64,000 nt of DNA, taken from positions 1,240,001 through 1,304,000 of the forward strand of contig MU839827.1 in NCBI GenBank assembly GCA_030411725.1. Reading direction: 5' to 3'. The DNA comes from Echria macrotheca. Taxonomy: Eukaryota > Ascomycota > Sordariomycetes > Sordariales > Schizotheciaceae. Below are positions 54,824 through 64,000 of this stretch, one piece after another. The position numbers and the translations under genes are program-made. Each line of letters begins with the position of its first letter. The first letter of the stretch is position 1. The notes beneath the pieces were generated by a model. That model was given only the letters and a program-made list of their open reading frames with translations, was not told where the DNA came from and ran no database searches.

Positions 54824-57800
54824 GTTGACGATGATCGTGTCTTGCTCTTCGGGAGAGCAAGACCCGCCAAAGAGGGAGAAGCCGTGGCTTCGGTGAGAAA
54901 CACGGTTCGTGAAGTGGTAGCTGCACCGGCGGGGGCCAGAAGAGGACGGTAGTGTCGCCGGAGCGGGGAGCAAACAGATAGGAGCAACAATAGAAAGCAG
55001 AAACCCGCCGGGAACAAGAAAAACAGATCTGTGGTGATACTCTATGGGCTTGGTCAGATAGTATGAATCGTGATATCAGTTGACTCAGGAGATGGGGTAG
55101 TGGGATCCGGGGAGAGGGCCAGTAGGTATATATCAACGCTTCACGCAGCCAGGTGGAGCGGAGGCGACGGCCCCCCGGGGTGTTGGATCTCAGAGAGCCA
55201 ATCGATTGGGAAGCCATGCCCACCGGAGATCTCGTTCTAATGGAGGCGTCGACAAGGCCATACTGCCGCTAATTCCCAGCGAAGGCCACACCTCTGGGCA
55301 GTCAGGTCCCCTGCGTTTTGGGCGCACAGTAGGAAAGGTACCTCAGCCGACCCTGGAAACCACCAGCCCATCGTCCCCTGCAAGTTCTATCAGACCCCCA
55401 CTGACCTCTTCGACAAGGGGGGGAGAGGATGTGAGGATGCACCAGGGTGCCGTGTTACCTGGTCTTGGGACTTGGAGAAGTGCATGGGGGGGCTTTCTGG
55501 GGACTGAAGGCTTTGTCAATAAGGCCGGCCCAACCCTGCAGGCAGCCAAGCGGTCAAGTCCAAGTCGCCGCCGCCGCCTTCTGCGTGTGTCCATCGAGGA
55601 CATGCCGGATGAGACAATCGGGGAGGGGACGGGAGGTGCTCCCCGCTGCAGTGTGCTGTCTTTCGCCAGAGAGACCCCTCTGGTCGCTGTCGGCCCACTG
55701 CGCGCTTGAGGGGGTGTGCCTCGGCCGAGGCGTGGGAGCTCTCCTCCTCCCCACACCGAACCAGCGACATGATCCTCCGGACGGGAGTTGATGCCGGGCT
55801 CTGTTCCATCACAGTGTGCCCAGCTCCAAGACTAGAGTAAGCCGGGAAGCTCGATCATGGAAGGCCTGAGAGCCAGAGAGATGCAGAACGGAGAAGGGTG
55901 CAAACCAACCACCCAAAAACTGCCGAGAACGGCAGCGCAAACAAGACTGACGAGAAATGACGAGTTGCATCTCTCGGAGATGGCTTGGCATCTTAGAGAG
56001 GCTCTGCGCCTTATCGCCAAGCCGAGACACGGTTCTGTCGACAAGTTCGTGTGAAACGAGTGACGTTGATTCTTCTTCAGCTGGTTATCTCTCGATTTTT
56101 TCCACGTCCCGCGGCAAGCACCAGCGTCGGCTTCGAAGCGGGCAGCAGCGATGGCCCTTCTGCCTCCGCGAGGAAGGAGCTGGTGAGTTGAGGTCGGAGT
56201 GAATCCGCGTCCCAGGAAAAGAGCGATGCAGCCAAAAGAGAGAGGTGTGGCAGCTGCAGCGGGACGCGGACAAGGGTCCTAGTGCCAGGGCAAGCAACGC
56301 TAGCTGCTCAGGGCAGTTGACAACTAAGTGACGGGTCGCATCGTCGCCCAGTCGCGGCAGCAGGCAAAGTGGAGGTGACCCCAAGAATTCCAGTTTATTG
56401 TGGTGTGAGGCATCAACCAGCATCAGCGGCCACAAATCTTCCCAATCAGGGCTGCGTCGGGTGTCGATGTTTGGGCCGATGATGGTCTGATTGTGCGCAG
56501 CGTGGTTATCTGGCTCCCAGCGCGGCAATGGGCTTGGCTGCAAGCGAGGCCTATGAGCTGCCGCCAGCTGCTGTCCAACATCGAAAATGTCAAGCATATC
56601 CGCTATTGACAGCATGGACCGTCTGGGAAATCCCGTGCCAGATCTGTCCAGCCCATCCGGTGAGATGGTCGTCGCTTATCCAGGGAGAACATGCGGTGCA
56701 ACCGACGGTACGGAGCTCTCGAAGCCACCTGGCCGGCCGAGTCCCGGCCCTACCTTACCTTTACCACCAGTCGGAAGCTTTGCTCTGCCCAAAACAGGAG
56801 TCAAGAACAAAACAGAGCGCCCTCAGCATCGGGCTGTGCCTCGTCATCAACCGTCACAGGTCACAGCTTCGGAAGAGATATAGTCCGTGCTGTGACAGGG
56901 GCTCGGCGGACAGCACTTGGTGCCAAGTTGACGTTGTTCTCAGGAGCTTGACGTGACCGGGTTGCCAGGCGAAAATCTCCCGTTTCAGGACCCCAAGCTG
57001 GCCATTCCCACGAACGCCCCAGGAGCACTGGCTTCCTATAGCTCTCGCCATTAATGGTTGCGAGCAACTAGGTGCTCTAGCCGTTCGCCAGAAGCCCTAT
57101 TCCAGGTCCCAGTTGCGAAGAGCGGAACACGTACAACGGTTTTTTATTTTTTGCGTGGCACAGCCGCTGGGCTACAGGTTACCTGGTGCCCCGGCGCATC
57201 ATGCGGTCAATTGAGAAACATATCAGCCCGACTTGAAGCCGTTTAACGTCGATCGGCTCCTGTTGGAGAAGGTTGGATCGCTGATCTCAAGCTTAGGGCT
57301 GTCACCACAGGAGTGTGATCACAACCCCGGCCAGCATCACTGGCAGCCGCACGTGATGGATATTCAGTTCTGGGGCTACACTAGTTTGGACATATTCACC
57401 TATTCACAACCCGGTCTGAGCAAGTCAGCTGCCATCGGGAGAGGTGACCCTGTTGCGGTTGCGTTTGCTGGCTGAGCTGGGAGAGAACAGAGGTAAATTC
57501 CCCGAGGACCTTGTACTGTAAGACAGGGGCCAGAGCTCCAGAACTCCAGGCGGGATTGGCCCGACGATCTGAGAGTCCTGCAACCAGGATCGGTCATTTA
57601 AGCTCGGTGCAATCAGATGTCACGGACGCTTCGTCCAAACAAGACTGGGAGTAACCGGCGAGAAATATCACAACCCACCACAGATATCACGTCAAAAACA
57701 GGCAGCATCGGGATATTCTTACCGGGATATTGTCTCGAGGGAGAGATCGAGCGGCCGTTGAACCAATGATGATGGATCGTGGGGTCTATCGAACGGCTTC

Positions 57801-60800
57801 CACTGCGATTGGTATCTGTGAAACCAATGAGGGGGACGTTGCGCTATTCTTGGTTCCCAGATTCCGTTATATACAAGGCATCGGTACTATACACAGCCAG
57901 CCGGTTGCTAGCGTTCCGCCGCAAGACGAGGGAGATCTGGGTCGCAGTTGCGAAGCTTGGCAGTGCTCAAGCGAAGCTCTCAGCGGCCCCCTCGATGTCA
58001 CGTTTCGAATTGACTTCGTGAGAAAGCATAACGTCCCATTTTACTTCGCAGCTCTCGCTCCTGATCGGGAATGGGTGGGCCCACTGCGAAGGTCGTTCCA
58101 ACAAGCCCAGCTGTCACTGGTTCCTGGCAGTCGCACAGTGCAGCGAGCCTCCGTGGGGGTCATCTACTCTACCTCCCTTTGCGTGGTTAGCGCTCCAAGC
58201 CGGAACTGTCCCGGAGACCCATCACAGGCTCCCACCGGCCCACTTGGCTCGTGCGAGTTGACGTATCTACTGTGGTACGTACTGTGTAGGACAGTGCGTA
58301 TCTAAACCAGCTAGCACGGCCACATGACGCACCCGATGAGTTCTTGCTGAGCTGCTCTTTCCTTGGAGGTAGCCGATATGTAGTTCTAGATGAAAGGTAA
58401 AAAAAATTTCTGCCGTGTTCTCTACTGGACAAGCTTATACGGAATTTTATTCTGACGTCTTCTACCATGCAAACAGATGCGCCCGCAAATCCAACTGCCT
58501 GGCTATCGCACATGAGGAATGACAGAGGAAACCCCGCCGGCGAACAAGGCAGCATCTTCCCCTCCCCGGCCGGGGCGACGACGAGAAGACGCGCTAGAGC
58601 ACACCATGGGTGTGCTCTAGCCCCCGGAGTCAGTGGGCGAACTCACTGGATTGCAGCCGCGGCTTGTCCCAGACGGAAGTCCACGCGAGGGGGCCGGCTC
58701 CAATCCCGCGGTTCAGGGATCGCACCGCCCGGAGACGGGCCCGGCAGCCACTACTGATTTCTTGGGACACCGGCGATCTGACCAGTCATTTTCTGACTCG
58801 CTCCCTCCATGCTCTCCCAGCACCGACAGGAAATGCCTCTGCTGAAAATTTGTCAGAAGGGTGGCAAGGCATTCAGCTTGCAAGGCACCTCGCCTCCGTG
58901 TCGAGGCGAAAACCCACGATAGGGTCGACTCCCGTCCCTTCAGACCCTTCACTCGACGGGAAGGGTATATACTCCGCACGTTCTGGACACAACTCTTGAC
59001 AGTGCTCTCCTCGGGAGACAGGCCGGCGGGACTGGCCGGCTGTGAGACGATACAACACTCTCTCCTCGGTAGCTTTCCAAGCTCTCTCCTGTCCCGCGAT
59101 CTCGCTATCCACCCACTCACGGACAGCAAACACCCTTCCCATCGCGCTAACCTCGGCGGAGCTACCCTTGATAGTCATCAGCGCTGACGCCTCAACAAAG
59201 AGCAAACATTGTCAAGCGCCCGGAATGGCAATCGTCGTTTCAGCCCATGACCCGTCACTATGGTTCGACTGCGGCCGCGGATCAAAGCCATCCAACCGGG
59301 GTTCAACACCCAGCTTCCATCCCAGGTTTGATCTCAGCAGAGAACGAGAGGCGATGGAGCTAGCGTTTTCAACATGCTGTCCAGGCGATGCTCTTTCCCC
59401 GCTCTCATCCTTCTCGTGACCCTCTTCATGTCATGGAGCCCCAGATCGACACCGACTAGCGGCCCATGGGGCCGGGCATCCAATAACTTACCCAGGTATT
59501 GGGGCAGGGGGAGATACCACGAACACTCGCTGCCCTAACAAGGCCGGTCGGAGGACAGACACATCGAACCCAACTTCAGGCCAACCCCCTCCTCCTTCTA
59601 CCGCACTTGGGTTTGACAGAGACAATCCCTTGGTGTAGTGGAACAACATGGTATCGACTCGCAGGCTTTGTAGTTATCTCTCTGTCGTTCAACTGACATG
59701 ACGACAAAACCATCAACCCATTTCTTCACGGACTGGTGGACACCAGAGATGGCGGCCGCGAACATGGGTTGCGCTGCTGGGAGCTGGCCCGTCAGGACGG
59801 TCCCGGGGAAGCAGGCCAGTCGCCGTTAGCGTTGGAAACCTGGTGTCGGCTTCAATAATTGGCTAGAAATCAAGGTCGTGCTACCGGGTCTGCAAAGTAG
59901 CACTGAAGCGAGGAGGTTGACACAGTGCAGAGAGGTTCGATTTGGCACACTTCCTCCTTGGCGGATGCATACCCCAGACGCAGCTTTGGGCCTAATGCCA
60001 GCCAATTTCTGTTTCAGGATTAACCCGCGGCAGGACACCCTTGTCGGCATATAAACCCTGCCGACACTCATTCCCAGAGGTCTGGTTGATGGGGAGATCC
60101 CCCGGTCATGCCCGCCCATTGGGTACGCGGCACAGCAGCCAAAACGCAGCCCGACGCGGCAGAGGAGATGGCGGTGACGCACCAAAATCCAGCCGACTGG
60201 GAAAACGAAGGACCGACGGGAACGAGAAGGTCCTGGATGGTCGCCAAACCCCTTTGGCGGAACTCGATCATCATTCAGAAAAGAGCGACTATCGTGTCCA
60301 TCGGGAAGTTCCGTCTCTGCGTGCTTTTTGCGACGTCCTCATCCTTCGACATGGCATGCGTCGCAACCCAAATCTTGACCAGAAGCCAGCAGCTGTTTGG
60401 CCACCGAGCCACGCTTGAGGTTGCATTCTCCTGCAGGTTGCGAGTTAGCTGGCCATTGTGGTGGTAACTCCGGTTCCGACGCGCCCTCCGTGACATTTCA
60501 ATCTGTGTCGGGATATTTACTCGTCATTATAATCCCGCTGGTGACTAAACCACAGCTGCGTGGGGGAGAGCAGTCGTCATGGAGTCGCCGAGTTATCGGG
60601 TAGGAACCAAGAGCTCGAGGTTGATTTACCCCGGGCTAGTATGCGAATTGTTACCGATATGTTTTGCTTTTCGCTCTCCGTGCCTTGAGCCGACCACTGC
60701 TAGACTGCACGAGCAAGACCCAGCATATCTTGCAACCCCGGTCCTGGTCAGCGATGATTCTCACACCGCTGGAGCGGCGACGGCTTCACGGGCGGGAGGG

Positions 60801-63800
60801 CGGGAGAGAGCGGAAGGCGGCTCGTCGAAACGGCCGGCGTTGCCGCTAGGAAACCGCTAGAAACCAGCTCATGGGTGAAACGAAGCCGGAGATACAAGCA
60901 TATTCGTCATTTTGGCTGGCGATCTCCTCAGAAAACCCCACGCTCCCCCTTCCCTTCCCGTCCGGCGGAGCTGTTACGGGTCTCCTCCCCCTAAAAATTA
61001 GGACGAGGCGATCTACACACAGAAACAATTGGGAGGCGCCGCCCACCCACGTGTGGCCATCTCTAGCCCCTTGGTCCACTCAGCTCTCGTTGAAGCGAAG
61101 TTGGATTCTGACTGGATGTCGTTCCGCAATAGTCGCCGCTAGGGAGAAGCGCGGGCGGGCAATTTTTTTTTTTTTTGCATGCAGCGAAAATAGTCGCCAG
61201 GCATGATGCCTCTCCGAACCCCCTGACGTGCCGCGGTTTTTACCAAGGGCGAGCATGAGATCTGATATTGCGGCTGAGAGGCGCCCTCAAGCTCTGTTGT
61301 TTGCATCCCGCCATCGATTTGCAACGCTGGTGGCCAATTCAGCACCGACAGCCAAGAATACGATCTTTTTCGGGATACACAGCACAGGGGCATTTCCAGA
61401 TCCGCTTCGGATAGGCATCAGAGGGCTTTCTGGTCAATCGACAACACGGCCCCGGAAGAAAATCAGACGGGTGTCGGTTACGGATCCTGCGGCTCTCTGC
61501 AAAAGCCGGTGTTGGCCACGAGCATGCACCGAGGAATGCGGCACTGCGGCTTGACAAGCTCGCACTGTCAGTTCTTCGCAAGGCAGCCAACCGGTTGGGA
61601 GGTGCGCTCATCGGATCACGATGCAAGATCCTGCAAAGGGGATCAGCCAAATCAGAGGGCGGCGATGGTCCTTGACGTCTTCGTGTCCCAAGCATCGACC
61701 GCTGGCTCTGTTTGACAGATTAATCACCGAAACTCTGGGGATGAAACTCAACATATCACTTCTCACTTTTCCGGGGCAGACTGCCGGACGGTGGTGGATT
61801 CCAGGCGCAACTCGTGAGCCTCAACCTCATTGGGCTCAACGCACGTTTTGATCACCTTGGGAAGTGATTTACCCCCTTACTCCCCCGGTCCCACGCTGGA
61901 TCCCTGAAGCCTGGCCGGTGGTGCTCTCTCACTGTCAGGCCAGTAAGTGGCGCGTGCCCCCAAGGCCTGCCAGATCCGATTCCGCCTGCTGGGGTGGTAG
62001 CTGGGAACGAGAGCCTGGTTGGATGATGAGCCATGACGTTGTCTAGATCTGGCAAGCCGGGCTTTGCCGGTTTGGGAATTACTGCGCAGCACCAACGTCC
62101 ACTCTCGGATCAACAATTCGGAGGACTCACGGTCGAGATTCGGTGCGGAATACGTCCACAGGAATTCGACTTGGCGCTGCCGATAGATAACTACCGTACA
62201 CTGCGAGTGCGGAGAGCGGGAACTGAAGCAGCCACACGCAGCCTAGGTGGGAGGTAGCGGCACGTCTTTAGTGGAGGTTGAAGCCCCCGACAACGGCGCT
62301 TGGCGCGGTCTGGATCTCATGGACATTGGCCGTCCGCTAGTGGGAGTGCATCTTCGTATTGCAGCATCCGCCGAGATGGGTCATGAGAAGAGAAGCGCGA
62401 TTAGAACGGGGTTCGGATCTGCGGCGGATGCGACTGTCCGGAGCAAGACGGTGATGATGATGATTTCATCGATTTGGCACAGACAGTGTTCACGATCGGG
62501 CAATTTGGCTCGGTCGCGCCAATACGCCGCCGGTAACCCGACTGGCCCTTTCCGGGTCAGCCTCTCTCAAGTCTCATGTTGATAGCCGTCTGTGGATTAC
62601 CTAGGGCGACCCGGAGGTTTTCCGCCAGGCCCGATCTTGTCTGGCTGACTGGCTGAGACAGGGGGGACGCATTTGTCAAGTTGAGGCTTTTCACGAGAAT
62701 GACGACAATGGAAGGGCGAGAGTGGGATGTGGCGGGGGTGACACGGCGGCATTGACAGAAGGCAGAGTGCCGTTGTGTGTCTTTTTGCATCTCGTCACGG
62801 ATGAGAACGTTTCAGACAGACGACGGCGAGATCTGGGTCTGCTCGGTACCTGCATGCAGGCTGGTGAGCAAGCACAACAAGCAACCACAGTTTGACGGAT
62901 TCCGGTAGCCAAGAGAGGCGTATCGACGAGAATTACCGGACGAAGAGTGGAAACACTGGCCACTATCCGCCGCTGGCGCACCAAATTACCAACTACTACG
63001 CTGCAAGCCCAGGTTCAGGCCTGTGGCATATTGGGTCGCCATTGGCCTCCCACGTGCCTCAGTCGAGAGATTTGGCCGACTGTTGCAAGCCAAGCCAGCA
63101 CTACGAAGCGTAACTCGAGGGCTTTGGTGATTACCGGACGGGCGACGATCTACTCTGTGCGACTCCGCCCGGGGAACGAGCCGGTCCGTAGCGCCATGTC
63201 CACCGCTGCAATCATCGTATCCAGCATCGCTTGTCCAAAGAAGCAGGTCGACTCTGGTCTCACCAGCAGCGGCATGTCCCGTCGTCCAAAGCCGACCACT
63301 GGTCTTGCTGGTCCCCATGTCCTTGTACGCAGTAGGAAAGGTTTACAAGATTCACGAGGCCGCATAGGATCCCGAAACAGACAATGATCTTCAGGGTCCT
63401 GCCGGGCTTACCTCTTTTTGCTGGCCCGAGACCTGGCCGGCCTACCCCTCGCGTCGTCCAGTGGCCGCCAGAGCCGGCGCCCAAGCCCGCCGCCTCCGGA
63501 CTCGACCGCCCCGGGGCGCACGGCTCGGTCTCATTCTTGGTTTGGGGGTTCGTTTTGTTTTTTCCGAGGCGGACGGCGGGAGGGACCAGAAGGCTAGTTA
63601 TCCGCGGGGCGTTGGTTCAGTCTCTCAATTTCTCCGATTGATCGACGCCGCTAACTAACGTTATCGACTTTTACCATTCTCTCGACGACGTCTAGGTTAC
63701 CCCCTTTCCCCCCCACCCGTCGTGTTTTGTCTTAGACCACTCCGGCGCCCCGTCTCCAGCCCCGATCCCGCTCTCTTCCACCATTCAGCCCCCCGCCCAG

Positions 63801-64000
63801 CAGGTGGCAGATCGAGACCCGTTTCCTGTCATCCCAACTGCCCAGGACCAGGGCAGTAGGCTAAAATTCGATTTTCCGGGACCCTGAAATGCTCTCCCGA
63901 CGTCTATCTCCTGGACGAGTTTGTCCTGAGGGTGGGGGGAGGAGAGGGTGCGCAAGATGTGTGGAATTCGAAAAGACAAACACATGACAAGAGATGATCG
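54824..64000. other. About 9.2 kb upstream region without a recognisable gene
   Basis: Read on both strands, I see no protein family, no convincing ORF with intron signals and no transposon. Composition is like the rest of the window (not AT-rich), so there is no obvious repeat-induced mutation. Open frames are short and low-scoring by eye; the longest (for example 57730-58305, 191 aa) has no recognisable domain. Features present: TGACTCA at 55081-55087, a perfect inverted repeat at 58593-58621, a T-tract at 61168-61180. I read it as a long regulatory and 5' UTR region of the zinc-finger factor, perhaps with non-coding transcripts, running to the window edge. Confidence 0.5.
58593..58621. repeat. 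Perfect 13-bp inverted repeat
   Basis: GCTAGAGCACACC, a 3-base spacer ATG, then the exact reverse complement. In DNA it is a near-perfect palindrome suited to a dimeric DNA-binding protein; in RNA it forms a 13-bp hairpin with a triloop. It lies 3.8 kb upstream of the zinc-finger gene's start codon and is the strongest inverted repeat I found in the gene-free region. Confidence 0.7.

Noticed and set aside
55206..55709. 167-aa plus-strand ORF and 137-aa minus ORF (55343-55756)
   Set aside because: They overlap on opposite strands upstream of the zinc-finger gene; neither has recognisable features.
57730..58305. 191-aa plus-strand ORF in the gene-free region
   Set aside because: No domain, no intron signals, no family resemblance; overlapping frames of similar length are open.
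59628..59710. Possible tRNA (A-box-like TGGTGTAGTGG)
   Set aside because: No B box of sufficient quality and no pairing acceptor stem were found.
61168..61180. T-tract as a Pol III terminator
   Set aside because: No tRNA-, 5S- or U6-like gene lies directly upstream.
1..64000. CRISPR arrays, bacterial operons, transposons, viral remnants
   Set aside because: None is visible: the DNA is intron-rich eukaryotic sequence, with no spaced repeats, transposase or reverse transcriptase motifs, and no repeat-induced AT-rich block.

Overview
This is a gene-dense stretch of a filamentous ascomycete nuclear genome. The near-Neurospora sequence and length of actin (375 aa) and V-ATPase subunit A (607 aa), the short introns (about 45-100 nt, with CTAAC/CTGAC branch points), and the presence of HET, Eis1, Big1 and a SET1-type methyltransferase all point to a Sordariomycete, probably Sordariales. 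The species cannot be named from the sequence alone. I resolved 25 protein-coding genes by joining exons by hand. All splice sites are inferred from consensus, reading frame and remembered family sequence; none was aligned or tested.

Layout. 0-4 kb: an incompatibility-type HET gene (-) divergent from an unrecognised multi-pass membrane protein (+). 4.6-8.4 kb: TRM112 (+), BIG1 (-), RRP17 (+), tropomyosin (-). 8.8-22.3 kb: a candidate securin (+), SET1 histone H3K4 methyltransferase (+), V-ATPase subunit A (+), F-box/Sec10 recyclin-1 (+). 23.1-29.1 kb: a CDK7/Kin28 kinase (-), an Sfk1/FRAG1-family membrane protein (+), eisosome protein Eis1 (-). 30.5-35.6 kb: a tyrosine phosphatase (+), then the divergent ribosome-assembly pair LTV1 (-)/LSG1 (+). 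35.8-46.8 kb: a tRNA-like remnant, a secreted PAN-like protein with a Lys/Glu-rich tail (-), mitochondrial uL5m (+), FES1 (-), actin (+), a GGQ mitochondrial release-factor-like protein (-), the serine palmitoyltransferase small subunit (+). 47.3-55 kb: ELP2 (-) divergent from URM1 (+), then a C2H2 zinc-finger transcription factor (-). 55-64 kb: about 9 kb upstream of that factor in which I see no convincing gene.

How the genes fit together. Most are housekeeping. Three serve the same tRNA wobble-uridine modification (mcm5s2U): TRM112, ELP2 and URM1, the last two sharing one 341-bp promoter that carries a perfect TGAGTCA box. RRP17, LTV1 and LSG1 act in ribosome assembly, and the LTV1/LSG1 promoter has matches to yeast RRPE and PAC boxes. 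FES1, a heat-shock co-chaperone, has a perfect three-unit heat shock element upstream. Telomere-like AACCCTAACCC motifs recur in four promoters.

Points for a second look: two GC-AG introns (one clear, one needed to keep the HET gene intact), four stop-free introns of 3n length, 9- and 22-nt coding exons in the V-ATPase gene, the securin candidate, the charged secreted protein, the right-hand gene desert with a perfect 13-bp inverted repeat, and an unexplained reading frame at 29.5-29.85 kb.
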